This document shows, in pieces, positions 8,610-16,938 of a stretch of 43,473 bases of DNA (within the stretch, counting starts at the first letter, position 1; the number at the start of each line of letters is the position of its first letter). Source of the DNA: Actinomycetes bacterium (GTDB lineage: Bacteria; Actinomycetota; Actinomycetes; Nanopelagicales; Nanopelagicaceae); contig BJFT01000008.1 in NCBI GenBank assembly GCA_014190015.1, forward strand, positions 1 through 43,473, given 5' to 3'. The notes under the pieces were generated by a model. The model ran no database searches and was not told where the DNA came from. It saw only the letters and a program-made list of their open reading frames with translations. Both the position numbers and the translations under genes were made by a program.

Positions 8610-10574
8610 TCACCAAATACGAACGCGCTCTGACTCTTTCATCCAGAGCTTATTTTTCTCACTGACTCCAAAGGCTGTATAGAACTCATCGATATTTCGC
8701 ACGATGGCGTTACATCTAAATTCATATGGAGAGTGCGGATCAGTTGCAATGCGGCGGCGTAATTCTTCTGGGCGAACTTTTCCGCGCCATGCTTGTGCCC
8801 ATGCAAGAAAGAAGCGTTGTTCACCTGTTAAACCGTCGATAACGGGCGCTGCTGCACCATTTAAAGCCAGTAAATAAGCCTTATACGCGATGCTCAGGCC
8901 GCCAAGGTCTCCAATGTTTTCTCCCACTGTCAGAGCGCCATTCACGGTGATGTCAGGGGTTTCTTCGGGGGATAGCGCATCAAATTGTGCGATTAATGCG
9001 TTTGCGCGGATTTCGAATTCATCGCGATCACTTTGAGTCCACCAATCGACCATGTTTCCATCGCCATCGTATTTAGAACCTTGATCATCAAAGCCGTGGC
9101 CGATTTCGTGGCCAATGACCGCACCGATTCCGCCGTAATTAACTGCAGGGTCAGCGTCCAAATCAAAAAACGGCGGCTGCAAAATCGCTGCCGGAAATAC
9201 GATCTCATTCATGCCCGGGTTGTAATAGGCATTAACTGTTTGCGGAGTCATGTACCACTCGCTGCGATCAACAGGTACGCCGATTTTGGCTAATTCGTAA
9301 TTGCGAGCAAAGGCTGAGATTCGACCAAGATTTCCGAAGAGGTCATCTGCTGAAATTTCTAGCGTTGAATAGTCACGCCACTTATCTGGATAGCCAATCT
9401 TGGGAGTGAACTTTGTCAGTTTTTCAAAAGCCTTTGTCTTAGTTGCTTCACTCATCCATGACAATTCGCTGATACTGATGCGATAGGCCTCAATTAAATT
9501 TGCCACTAGTTCGTTCATGGCAGCTTTCGCAGCAGGTGGGAAATGGCGCTCTACATAGATGCGACCTACTGCTTCGCCCAATGAGCCTTCGACTAATGAA
9601 ACGCCGCGTTTCCAGCGCTCGCGAATCTGTGGAGTGCCAGAGAGAGTAGTTCCGTAGAAAGCAAAGTTCTGTTGCACGATTGCATCGTTGAGGTATGGCG
9701 CAGATCCGGAAATCAACTGCCACTTGAGCCATAGCACCCAGGCGTTGCGATCGAATTTTTCAAGAAGTGCAGAAACTCCAGAAAAGAAATCTGGTTCGCG
9801 AACAATGACGGTTTCAAAAGCTTTTGCTGGTACTTCACCGCATTTTAGCCAGAGTGGAAAATCAAGAGCTGGTGCAAGCTTTTCTAATTCCGCGCGACTG
9901 TGTTTGTTATAGGTCAGAGTCGCATCACGATCGCGGACTTGATCCCAGTGGCATGCAGCAATGGAAGTTTCAAGTGCCAGGATTGATTTGGCATCATCGA
10001 CTGAAGCATTGATGCCCGCCAGTGCAAACATCTTTACAACGTGCTCGACGAAGGCCTCGCGAATTGGTGCGTATTGTTCTTCGCGGTAATACGACTCATC
10101 GGGCAAGGAGAGTCCGCCCTGACTTAGATAAATAATGTTGGTATCTGAATCCATGGCATCTGTGTAAATAGATGCACCGAATATTCCGCCAACGCCCTTC
10201 ACTTCAAGGACAGACATTGTCGAGATGAAATCTGAAACCGAAGTGATGGCATCGATGGCAGCAAGGTCGGCGGTAAGGGGAGATATACCGAGCTTTTCAA
10301 TTGCATCAGTATTCATAAATGAGCGATAGAGATCGCCGATCTTCTGGGCATCTCCATTGTCGCCGGCTGTTGCGTGGGCGCTTTCAATAATTTCACGAAC
10401 CTGGGCTTCAGCCTCATCGTGGAGGGCATATGCCACTCCATCGGATGCGCGATCTGCCGGAATCTGGTGGGACTTCAGCCAACCACCGTTGAGGTGGCGA
10501 TATAAATCATCGCCGGGCGCGAAAGATGGATCAACGTGTGTCAGATCTATTCCGCTTTTTAGCGCCATCTTCAA
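8610..10574 (-). CDS. M13-family zinc metallopeptidase (PepO/neprilysin-like)
   Basis: A 654-residue enzyme of normal family length. The zinc motif HEIGH is at residues 489-493 (VIGHEIGHGFDDQG), the third ligand lies in GENIGDLGG, and the substrate-binding NAYYNPGMNEIVFPA segment precedes the zinc site. There is no signal peptide or membrane anchor, so it is probably a cytoplasmic oligopeptidase like other actinobacterial M13 proteins. It could process peptides delivered by the neighbouring importer (inference). The start is TTG at 10574 or ATG at 10568. A GGGG run upstream fits either. It diverges from marR with a shared 57-bp control region containing a palindromic operator. Confidence 0.95.
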   Translation of the reverse strand: MKMALKSGIDLTHVDPSFAPGDDLYRHLNGGWLKSHQIPADRASDGVAYALHDEAEAQVREIIESAHATAGDNGDAQKIGDLYRSFMNTDAIEKLGISPLTADLAAIDAITSVSDFISTMSVLEVKGVGGIFGASIYTDAMDSDTNIIYLSQGGLSLPDESYYREEQYAPIREAFVEHVVKMFALAGINASVDDAKSILALETSIAACHWDQVRDRDATLTYNKHSRAELEKLAPALDFPLWLKCGEVPAKAFETVIVREPDFFSGVSALLEKFDRNAWVLWLKWQLISGSAPYLNDAIVQQNFAFYGTTLSGTPQIRERWKRGVSLVEGSLGEAVGRIYVERHFPPAAKAAMNELVANLIEAYRISISELSWMSEATKTKAFEKLTKFTPKIGYPDKWRDYSTLEISADDLFGNLGRISAFARNYELAKIGVPVDRSEWYMTPQTVNAYYNPGMNEIVFPAAILQPPFFDLDADPAVNYGGIGAVIGHEIGHGFDDQGSKYDGDGNMVDWWTQSDRDEFEIRANALIAQFDALSPEETPDITVNGALTVGENIGDLGGLSIAYKAYLLALNGAAAPVIDGLTGEQRFFLAWAQAWRGKVRPEELRRRIATDPHSPYEFRCNAIVRNIDEFYTAFGVSEKNKLWMKESERVRIW

Positions 10575-10595
10575 TCTGCCCCTGACTCTTTAAGT

Positions 10596-10611
10596 AGTTG
10601 AAAGTTCAACT
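10596..10611. promoter_or_regulatory. Probable MarR operator
   Basis: A perfect inverted repeat AGTTGAA-AG-TTCAACT lies between the divergent metallopeptidase and marR genes. Its size and AT-rich dyad are typical of MarR-family operators. It overlaps the candidate -35 (TTGAAA, 10598-10603) of the marR promoter, so binding would repress marR and probably the metallopeptidase. Confidence 0.75.
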
Positions 10612-10618
10612 TCTCGCG

Positions 10619-10624
10619 TACCAT
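10619..10624 (+). promoter_or_regulatory. -10 hexamer of leaderless marR promoter
   Basis: TACCAT lies 7 bases before the ATG at 10632, with TTGAAA 15 bases upstream inside the palindrome. There is no Shine-Dalgarno before the ATG. Confidence 0.55.
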
Positions 10625-10631
10625 TATCTCT

Positions 10632-11111
10632 ATGGCAGACGCTACAACACCTAAATGGCTCAATCCATCTGAGATGAAGGCTTGGCGTCGATACATCATT
10701 GCTAGCCGCCGATTGCTAGAAGCGCTGGATTCTGACTTAGCACCACACGATGTATCCATGGCTGACTATGAAATCTTGGCTCAACTTAGTGATGCTCCAG
10801 ATCGCAGAATGCGGATGAGCGAATTAGCAGATGTTGCCATGCTGTCTCGCTCGCGCCTTTCACATCGCATGAAAGTGATGGAGAAAGCGGGCTGGGTAAA
10901 ACGAGAAGCATGCCCAGTAGATAAACGTGGATATTTTGCAGTGATGACGCCTAAGGGATGGAAAGCAATTGTTGCTGCAGCTCCTGATCATGTGGCCAGT
11001 GTGCGCTCGCGATTTGTTGATCACTTAACAAAGGCTGATCAAGTTGCACTTGCTGAAATATTTGATCGAGTTGGTAATGAGTTAAGAAATTCAGACAGAG
11101 AATTGGATTAG
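10632..11111 (+). CDS. MarR-family transcriptional regulator
   Basis: A 159-residue winged-helix regulator. The central DNA-binding part reads MRMSELADVAMLSRSRLSHRMKVMEKAGWVKREACPVDKRGYFAVMT: helix-turn-helix followed by the MarR wing with its conserved D-R-G motif. Flanking helices should form the dimer interface and ligand pocket. The divergent position and the palindrome upstream suggest it represses itself and the M13 peptidase. The ligand is unknown. A single cysteine sits in the recognition/wing region (REACPVD), so redox sensing is possible but unproven. A bidirectional terminator follows the gene. Confidence 0.92.
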   Translation: MADATTPKWLNPSEMKAWRRYIIASRRLLEALDSDLAPHDVSMADYEILAQLSDAPDRRMRMSELADVAMLSRSRLSHRMKVMEKAGWVKREACPVDKRGYFAVMTPKGWKAIVAAAPDHVASVRSRFVDHLTKADQVALAEIFDRVGNELRNSDRELD

Positions 11112-11124
11112 TTATTTAGAAAGC

Positions 11125-11158
11125 AAAAAAGCCCGCCACTTTCGTGGCGGGCTTTTTT
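11125..11158. terminator. Bidirectional intrinsic terminator
   Basis: A 9-bp GC-rich perfect stem (GCCCGCCAC / GTGGCGGGC, 11131-11152) with a TTTC loop is flanked by A6 on the left and T6 on the right. It ends marR on the plus strand and the basic repeat protein on the minus strand. Confidence 0.93.
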
Positions 11159-11172
11159 AATAAGCGAAATGC

Positions 11173-11510
11173 TTACTTTGCTGCTGCCTTCTTACGACGG
11201 CGGCGCTTTGGAGCTGCCGCAGCAGCTGCCTTCTTACGACGACGCTTTGGAGCTGCCTTCTTAGCAGCTGCCTTCTTACGACGACGCTTTGGAGCTGCCT
11301 TCTTAGCAGCTGCCTTCTTACGACGACGCTTTGGAGCTGCCTTCTTTGCAGCAGCCTTCTTACGACGACGCTTTGGAGCTGCCTTCTTTGCAGCAGCCTT
11401 CTTACGACGACGCTTTGGAGCTGCTGTTGTAGCAGCCTTCTTACGGCGACGCTTTGGAGCTGCTGATTTAGCAGCGGCCTTCTTGCGACGCTTTGGAGCA
11501 GATTTCTTAG
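11173..11510 (-). repeat. 42-bp tandem coding repeats
   Basis: Roughly eight imperfect copies of a 42-bp unit, each containing GCCTTCTTACGACGACGC followed by TTTGGAGCTGC on the plus strand. Two adjacent pairs in the middle are nearly identical, which suggests recent duplication or gene conversion. Copy number may vary between strains. Confidence 0.85.
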
Positions 11511-11532
11511 CTGCAGCCACGTATTTCTCCAT
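11173..11532 (-). CDS. Histone H1-like Ala/Lys/Arg/Pro repeat protein
   Basis: About 119 residues from the ATG at 11532. A TTG at 11559 would add nine residues (MGDGSEPFR), and the start is uncertain because no strong Shine-Dalgarno is visible. After a short MEKYVAAAKK head the whole protein is a tandem array of a roughly 14-residue unit like KKAAPKRRRKKAAA. It has essentially no acidic or hydrophobic residues, and the last unit has four arginines. The DNA repeats as a 42-bp unit. It resembles the C-terminal tails of actinobacterial HU proteins and eukaryotic H1 or chlamydial Hc1/Hc2, but has no globular DNA-binding domain. Likely a nucleoid-compacting or polyanion-binding protein (inference). 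The antisense reading of this repeat is an artefact. Confidence 0.8.
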   Translation of the reverse strand: MEKYVAAAKKSAPKRRKKAAAKSAAPKRRRKKAATTAAPKRRRKKAAAKKAAPKRRRKKAAAKKAAPKRRRKKAAAKKAAPKRRRKKAAAKKAAPKRRRKKAAAAAAPKRRRRKKAAAK

Positions 11533-11718
11533 TCGGAATGGTTCGGATCCGTCACCCAAACCTGTTCGTGGAATAGTGTGACTGGAATTGCGCCGTAATG
11601 CCAGTCAATTTGTAAAAAAAGATAGCGCGTGTCGCAAATTAATTTTCTTAATATTTTGTGCATTTCGGTAAAAAAATCGGAGTAAAAATTAAAAAAATTG
11701 GGTAATTTTTCGCCGAAA

Positions 11719-12999
11719 TTACTTTTCGTCGCGGTTTTTTTGCTCCAATTCGCGAATTTTTCGCATTTCAACGGCAAATTCGTTCGTTTCGGCGTCATAT
11801 TTTCTAAATTTCGGTAAAAAACTCGCCAGTAACGCAACCATAAAGACGCAGATGAGACCTCCTGCTGTCACCGAAAAGGTAAGGCTGGTGGCCGCTGCCA
11901 TTGATGCCGCGCGAAGTTGTCCGGCCAATGGTCCAATGGAGTACGAAAGCAATTCGATACCAGCTAAGCGACCGCGCAGATTGTCCGGGATGGTTTGGTT
12001 CCAGATCGTTCCGCGAAATAGGGCACTGATCATGTCGGCGCCACCTGCAATCGCCAAGAACAAGAGCACCAATATCAGTGAGTTAGAAATTCCTGCCAAT
12101 GCAATTGCTGCGCCCCATCCAATTGCTGCCCAAATGATTGCGCGTCCATGGAATCGATAGGTTTTTATCCAGCCGCTAGTCAATGTGACGACGACAGAAC
12201 CAACTGTTACTGCGGCATATAAAAATCCGAGTGCCCAAGGTGCGCCCAATTGGTCGGCCCAGAACGGATAAAGTGCAGTTGGCATTGCAAAAAACATTGC
12301 AGCCAAATCTATTAAGTATGTTCCTGTTAAATCCTGTCGGCTAAATGCATATTTGATTCCATCTAATAAGCCACGCAGGGATGGCTTTTCGGCCTCTGGG
12401 TTGGCAGGCACTGATCCCACTCGTGCAAGAAAAAGAAGTGAAATAAAGAAAGTAAAAACATCGAAGCCATAACCGGCAGATATAGAGATGGTTGAAATAA
12501 CAATGCCACCAATTGTTGGCCCGATGATCACACCTATCTGCCAACGAAGACTCATAAGTGCACTCGCTGCTGGCAAATCTTTATGGCCCACGATGCGCGG
12601 CAATATTGCATCCGCACTTGGTCGCTGTAATCCATCGACGGATGCAAATAAACCAGCCATCACATATATAACCCAGACCTTGGGTTCAGAGCTCAGTGAA
12701 TTAAGGAGCAAGATGCCAGATAGAACTAGAGCTGCTGCCTCTGTTGCCCAGACCATCTTCTTTCGATCGACATAGTCCGCCAGAACTCCACCATAGAGGC
12801 CAAATAAAATCAGTGGAATTATCTCGATGGCGCCGACGATACCGACAGCAACGTATGAGTTGGTTAGTTCTTTAATCTGAAATGGAATTGCGACGTATGT
12901 GACCATCGAGCCGAGGTATGAAATAAGTCCCGACGCCCACAAGTTTCTAAAGTCGGGGTATTTCTTCAGCGGCGAGATATCAATCGCAAATTTACTCAC
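11719..12999 (-). CDS. MFS exporter (EntS/MFS_3-like)
   Basis: A 426-residue transporter with twelve predicted membrane helices and MFS motif A (GGVLADYVDRKKM). The domain arrangement resembles the enterobactin-exporter (EntS) branch of MFS. It ends in a charged cytoplasmic tail (MRKIRELEQKNRDEK). The GTG start at 12999 is chosen because TAATAT lies exactly six bases upstream, giving a leaderless start; that hexamer overlaps the panB stop codon. The gene is nine bases downstream of panB, so it may also be read through from panB. The last 100 bases and the 159-base spacer downstream are strikingly AT-rich. Substrate unknown. Confidence 0.9.
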   Translation of the reverse strand: MSKFAIDISPLKKYPDFRNLWASGLISYLGSMVTYVAIPFQIKELTNSYVAVGIVGAIEIIPLILFGLYGGVLADYVDRKKMVWATEAAALVLSGILLLNSLSSEPKVWVIYVMAGLFASVDGLQRPSADAILPRIVGHKDLPAASALMSLRWQIGVIIGPTIGGIVISTISISAGYGFDVFTFFISLLFLARVGSVPANPEAEKPSLRGLLDGIKYAFSRQDLTGTYLIDLAAMFFAMPTALYPFWADQLGAPWALGFLYAAVTVGSVVVTLTSGWIKTYRFHGRAIIWAAIGWGAAIALAGISNSLILVLLFLAIAGGADMISALFRGTIWNQTIPDNLRGRLAGIELLSYSIGPLAGQLRAASMAAATSLTFSVTAGGLICVFMVALLASFLPKFRKYDAETNEFAVEMRKIRELEQKNRDEK

Positions 13000-13005
13000 C
13001 TGCAG

Positions 13006-13011
13006 ATATTA
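13006..13011 (-). promoter_or_regulatory. -10 hexamer of leaderless MFS promoter, overlapping panB stop
   Basis: TAATAT on the minus strand is six bases before the GTG at 12999. Its first three bases are the TAA stop codon of panB. Confidence 0.5.
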
Positions 13012-13821
13012 CTTAAAGGATTGCTCCGCGCCAGGAAAACGAGAACCGGCAACATCGCTGGCCCATTCTTTGGTGGCATCGAGCATTTCGGTGCGCAGAT
13101 TGCGATACGCCTTCGCCAATTTCGGTGGATTCTTTGTAATGCCCATCAAATCCGTCCATACCAATACTTGTGAATCGCAATCAACACCGGCGCCGATTCC
13201 AACGGTTGGAATCGATAACTCCTTGGTAATTCGGGCAGCTAAATCTGCTGGCACTAACTCCAGAACTATTGCAAAGGTGCCGGCCTTTTGTAGGGCAATG
13301 GCGGCTTCAAGAATTGCATCCCCATCGGTTCGACCCTGGACTTTGTAGCCCCCCAATTGGTGAAGAGATTGTGGAGTAAATCCGAGGTGGCCCATTACTG
13401 GAATTCCGGCGGCTACTAATTTTTCAACTGTTGAAATGCGAGCGCCTTCGATCTTTACTGCCATGGCACCAGATTCTTTAAAGAAGCGAGTTGATGTAGC
13501 AAGTGCTTGTTCTGGAGATTCTTCATATGAACCAAAGGGCAGATCAGCAACAACCATTGCGCGCTGTGATCCGCGAACAACGGCGCGCACCAACGGAATC
13601 ATTTCATCGACAGTTACCGGGATTGTGTTTTCAAAACCTAAGAAGTTATTGCCAGCGCTATCGCCAACTAAGAGGACAGGGATTCCGGCTTCATCAAAAA
13701 TCGATGCCGTCATCGCTTCATAGGATGTAAGCATCGGCCATTTTTCGCCGCGCTTTTTTGCATCGGCTAAATCAGCAATCGTGACGCGACGATGCGTGGC
13801 TCCGCCATATAGGGATTCCAT
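13009..13821 (-). CDS. panB: 3-methyl-2-oxobutanoate hydroxymethyltransferase
   Basis: Makes ketopantoate from 2-oxoisovalerate using 5,10-methylene-tetrahydrofolate, the first committed step of pantothenate/CoA synthesis, in the cytoplasm. The 270 residues match the usual length. Signature segments are LTSYEAMTASIFDEAGI, LLVGDSAGN (metal/substrate site), VKIEG, GIPVMGHLGFTPQS and GIGAGVDCDSQVLVW. A clear GGAGGT Shine-Dalgarno precedes the ATG, so unlike many neighbours this transcript has a leader (13822-13898, shared with divergent nadE). No other pan genes are in the window. Confidence 0.96.
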   Translation of the reverse strand: MESLYGGATHRRVTIADLADAKKRGEKWPMLTSYEAMTASIFDEAGIPVLLVGDSAGNNFLGFENTIPVTVDEMIPLVRAVVRGSQRAMVVADLPFGSYEESPEQALATSTRFFKESGAMAVKIEGARISTVEKLVAAGIPVMGHLGFTPQSLHQLGGYKVQGRTDGDAILEAAIALQKAGTFAIVLELVPADLAARITKELSIPTVGIGAGVDCDSQVLVWTDLMGITKNPPKLAKAYRNLRTEMLDATKEWASDVAGSRFPGAEQSFK

Positions 13822-13886
13822 GAAAAGACCTCCAGCCTCAAGGCTTCATGCGAAGTCCCTGGGTACAAGCCAAAGCGTACTAGAAG

Positions 13887-13892
13887 TAGGCT
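13887..13892 (+). promoter_or_regulatory. -10 hexamer of leaderless nadE promoter
   Basis: TAGGCT lies six bases before the ATG at 13899, with no Shine-Dalgarno. Confidence 0.55.
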
Positions 13893-13898
13893 TAACGT

Positions 13899-15560
13899 AT
13901 GAAGTTGCGCGTAGCACTCGCACAGATCAACCCAACCGTTGGTGATCTTGCTGGCAATGCTGCTCTCATTTCGAAGTACGCAAAAGAAGCGCACGCAGCA
14001 TCAGCCGATGTCGTTGTTTTTCCAGAGATGGTTTTAACTGGCTATCCAGTTGAAGATCTTGCGATGCGCGCATCATTTAGAAGCGCAAGCAAAAACGCTC
14101 TGGCACAACTTGTTTCAACTCTTGAACCATCGATTGTCTCTGTCATTGGCTATCTCGATGAATCAGTAAATGGTGCTCCGCAAAACAGAGTTGCCATTGT
14201 TTATGGTTCAAAGGTTGTAGCTACTTACACAAAGCGCCACTTGCCAAACTATGGCGTCTTTGATGAGTTTCGAAACTTTGTACCCGGCGACTCTTCCCTT
14301 GTTATCCGAGTTAAAGGCGTAGATATAGGTATCGCAATCTGCGAAGACATCTGGCACTCATTGGCAGATCTTGCAGCCCGCAAACCAGGACTCGTCCTCG
14401 TGCCAAATGGTTCGCCGTATGAGAGAAATAAAGATGATGTGCGATTAGCTCTTGTTCAAAAGCGAGCTAAAGAAGTTGGCGCACCTCTTGCATACGTCAA
14501 CATGACTGGTGGCCAAGATGATCTCGTATTTGATGGCGACACCATTGTTGTTGACGCAAAGGGTTCTGTAATTTCTCGCGCCGCACAATTTGAAGACCAG
14601 CTGCTAGTAGTTGATATCGAATCAGCCACGCAGACTTCTAAACCAGATGTCGTGATTTCAGAGAATGGCGCAGAAGCATCTGGCGCCGTTGCTCCTGCAG
14701 TTGCGATGCGAATGAGTGATCACCAAGAAATCTGGAACGCACTTGTGATGGGTCTTCGCGATTATGTCTCCAAGAACAAATTTAGATCCGTCGTGGTTGG
14801 TCTATCTGGCGGAATTGATTCAGCCCTCGTTGCAGCAATTGCTGTCGATGCACTGGGCGCGAAGTGCGTCAACGGCGTTGCGATGCCAAGTAAGTACTCA
14901 TCCGATCACTCAGTCGAAGATGCCACAGCCTTTGCTGCAAATACCGGCATTCACTTTAGAACTGTTGCTATTGAAGCAATGGTGCAATCATTTATGGAGT
15001 CCATAACTCTTAAAGCAGTGGCCGCTGAAAATATTCAAGCACGTGTTCGCGGAACAACGTTGATGGGTATTTCAAATCAAGAAGGCCACCTTGTACTTGC
15101 TACCGGAAACAAATCAGAGCTCGCAGTTGGATACTCCACTTTGTATGGCGATGCCGTCGGTGGTTTTGCTCCCATTAAAGATATTTATAAAACTGATGTA
15201 TGGGCGCTGGCACGATGGAGAAATGAGCAAGCGATTTCTCGCAATGAGGTCGCACCCATTCCTGTGCGCTCTATTGAAAAAGAACCGAGCGCGGAATTAC
15301 GTCCAGATCAAAAGGACTCTGATTCGTTGCCAGAGTATGAATTATTAGACCAACTCTTAACTCGCTACGTCGATGGCGATGAAGGATCTGCGGCGCTAAT
15401 TGCAGCAGGTTTTGATAGCGCACTAGTTATGCGCGTTATTGGTTTGGTGGATAAGGCTGAATACAAGCGCCGCCAATATCCACCTGGCACCAAGGTTTCA
15501 GCACGCGCATTTGGAAAAGATCGCCGCTTGCCGATGACTTCACGCTGGAGCGAAGCGTAA
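13899..15560 (+). CDS. nadE: Glutamine-dependent NAD+ synthetase
   Basis: A two-domain, 553-residue enzyme converting nicotinate adenine dinucleotide to NAD+ with glutamine as ammonia donor. The N-terminal nitrilase-type glutaminase domain shows its catalytic triad: Glu43 in FPEMVLTGYP, Lys112 in TKRHLPNYG and Cys148 in AICEDIW. The C-terminal synthetase domain has the ATP-pyrophosphatase P-loop SGGIDS (303-308) and the GNKSELAVGYSTLYGD segment. The start has a leaderless-type promoter. The next gene is a glutamine synthetase, which makes the co-substrate, so the pairing is metabolically sensible. Confidence 0.97.
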   Translation: MKLRVALAQINPTVGDLAGNAALISKYAKEAHAASADVVVFPEMVLTGYPVEDLAMRASFRSASKNALAQLVSTLEPSIVSVIGYLDESVNGAPQNRVAIVYGSKVVATYTKRHLPNYGVFDEFRNFVPGDSSLVIRVKGVDIGIAICEDIWHSLADLAARKPGLVLVPNGSPYERNKDDVRLALVQKRAKEVGAPLAYVNMTGGQDDLVFDGDTIVVDAKGSVISRAAQFEDQLLVVDIESATQTSKPDVVISENGAEASGAVAPAVAMRMSDHQEIWNALVMGLRDYVSKNKFRSVVVGLSGGIDSALVAAIAVDALGAKCVNGVAMPSKYSSDHSVEDATAFAANTGIHFRTVAIEAMVQSFMESITLKAVAAENIQARVRGTTLMGISNQEGHLVLATGNKSELAVGYSTLYGDAVGGFAPIKDIYKTDVWALARWRNEQAISRNEVAPIPVRSIEKEPSAELRPDQKDSDSLPEYELLDQLLTRYVDGDEGSAALIAAGFDSALVMRVIGLVDKAEYKRRQYPPGTKVSARAFGKDRRLPMTSRWSEA

Positions 15561-15564
15561 TTTC

Positions 15565-15580
15565 GTAACATTGCCGTAAC
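15565..15580 (+). promoter_or_regulatory. GTAAC-N6-GTAAC direct repeat upstream of glnA (GlnR-like box)
   Basis: Two direct GTAAC repeats with 11-bp periodicity sit just upstream of the glnA -10. Actinobacterial GlnR, an OmpR-family nitrogen regulator, binds 11-bp-spaced GTnAC/GAAAC half-sites. The match here is two half-sites only, so assignment to GlnR rather than another OmpR-type regulator is inference. Confidence 0.5.
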
Positions 15581-15590
15581 GAGGCTTTGG

Positions 15591-15596
15591 CACTAT
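15591..15596 (+). promoter_or_regulatory. -10 hexamer of leaderless glnA promoter
   Basis: CACTAT, six bases before the ATG at 15603, keeps the most conserved A2 and T6 positions. It supports the upstream ATG over the internal one at 15621. Confidence 0.45.
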
Positions 15597-15602
15597 CTGC
15601 CT

Positions 15603-16913
15603 ATGTCCCCAGAACAAGAAATGTCTAAGCAGCAAGAGTTTGTTATTCGAACCCTTGAAGAACGCAACATCCGATTCGTACGTTTGTGGTTTACAGATGT
15701 TTTGGGCTTTCTAAAATCCGTTGCAATTGCACCCGCCGAATTAGAGAACGCATTCGCCGAAGGAATTGGTTTTGACGGTTCTGCTATCGAAGGATTTGCG
15801 CGCGTAACAGAGTCAGATATGTTGGCAAAGCCAGATCCTGCAACCTTTTCAATCTTGCCATGGCGCACAGAAGCACCAGGTGCTGCGCGAATGTTCTGCG
15901 ACATCACAATGCCAGATGGTTCACCATCTCCTGCTGACCCACGAAATGTTTTACGTCGCACACTAAATAAAGCAGCGCAGATGGGTTACACCTGTTACAC
16001 GCACCCAGAAATTGAATTCTTCTTATTTAAGTCACGACCAGAAACGGGCGAAGCGCCAGTTCCCGTAGATCAAGGCGGATACTTCGATCACACACCAGCA
16101 GTTGTTGGTCATGACTTCAGACGCCAAGCAATTACGTTGCTTGAAGCAATGGGAATCTCTGTCGAATTTAGCCACCACGAAGGTGGACCAGGACAACAAG
16201 AAATTGATTTACGTGATGCAGATGCATTAAGCACTGCAGATAACATCATGACATTTCGTCATGTCATCAAAGAAGTTGCACTCGATCAAGGCTTCTTTGC
16301 ATCTTTTATGCCAAAGCCATTTACCAATCATCCTGGCAGCGGAATGCACACTCACGTCTCACTATTTAAGGGCGAAGAGAATGCTTTCTATGATGCAAAA
16401 GCTGAATTTAATTTATCCAAGATCGGTCGCTCATTTATTGCTGGCATCTTGGCACATGCTGCAGAAATAACTGCTGTTACAAATCAATGGGTTAATTCAT
16501 ACAAACGTTTACATGGCGGCGGAGAAGCACCAGCACTCGTTAATTGGGGACCTAGTGATCGTGGCGCATTAGTGCGCTTGCCGATGTATAAGCCAGGAAA
16601 AGAAAACTCAACGCGCATTGAATTTAGATCACCTGATTCTGCGTGCAATCCATACCTGGCATACGCTGTCATGATTGCAGCAGGACTTAAGGGAATTGAA
16701 AAGAATTACGAACTATCTGCTTCTAATGATTTGCAGACTCTGCCAACTAATCTCAACGAAGCTATTTTGGCGATGGAAAAGAGCGAACTCGTTCGCGAGA
16801 CATTAGGAGAGCACGTCTTCGAATACGTGTTGCGCAATAAGCGTGCTGAATGGCAGGACTATCGCCGCCAAGTAAGTGCCTACGAATTAGATAGGTACAT
16901 CCCAGTTCTTTAG
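15603..16913 (+). CDS. glnA: Glutamine synthetase, GlnA2-type
   Basis: A 436-residue type I glutamine synthetase (glutamate + ammonia + ATP to glutamine). Key motifs are the N-terminal FDGSAIEGF loop, the metal/ATP segment NHPGSGMHTHVSLF and the NSYKRLHGGGEAPALVNWG segment. The N-terminus LEERNIRFVRLWFTDVLGFLKSVAIAPAEL closely follows mycobacterial/streptomycete GlnA2. The NLYDLP adenylylation site of GlnA1 is absent (the equivalent stretch reads ASNDLQTLPTNL), so control by adenylyltransferase is unlikely. The ATG at 15603 fits a leaderless start; homologues align better from ATG 15621. The heliorhodopsin gene begins 25 bases after its stop. Confidence 0.96.
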   Translation: MSPEQEMSKQQEFVIRTLEERNIRFVRLWFTDVLGFLKSVAIAPAELENAFAEGIGFDGSAIEGFARVTESDMLAKPDPATFSILPWRTEAPGAARMFCDITMPDGSPSPADPRNVLRRTLNKAAQMGYTCYTHPEIEFFLFKSRPETGEAPVPVDQGGYFDHTPAVVGHDFRRQAITLLEAMGISVEFSHHEGGPGQQEIDLRDADALSTADNIMTFRHVIKEVALDQGFFASFMPKPFTNHPGSGMHTHVSLFKGEENAFYDAKAEFNLSKIGRSFIAGILAHAAEITAVTNQWVNSYKRLHGGGEAPALVNWGPSDRGALVRLPMYKPGKENSTRIEFRSPDSACNPYLAYAVMIAAGLKGIEKNYELSASNDLQTLPTNLNEAILAMEKSELVRETLGEHVFEYVLRNKRAEWQDYRRQVSAYELDRYIPVL

Positions 16914-16925
16914 TACTTGGTGGGA

Positions 16926-16931
16926 TAAATT
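16926..16931 (+). promoter_or_regulatory. -10 hexamer of leaderless heliorhodopsin promoter
   Basis: TAAATT lies seven bases before the ATG at 16939 in the 25-base gap after glnA, and there is no Shine-Dalgarno. The heliorhodopsin gene can therefore have its own transcript besides read-through from glnA. No strong -35 is visible. Confidence 0.55.
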
Positions 16932-16938
16932 TGTCCCT

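Noticed and set aside
11144-11581. Long Arg/Ala/Phe-rich frame antisense to the basic repeat protein
   Set aside because: The 42-bp repeat keeps several frames open on both strands. Only the minus-strand Lys/Arg/Ala frame gives a sensible protein, and it ends just before a proper terminator.
11640-11718. AT-only inverted repeat after the MFS gene as a terminator
   Set aside because: The AAAAATT/AATTTTT stem has no GC pairs and would be weak; the region is simply AT-rich, so I do not call it.
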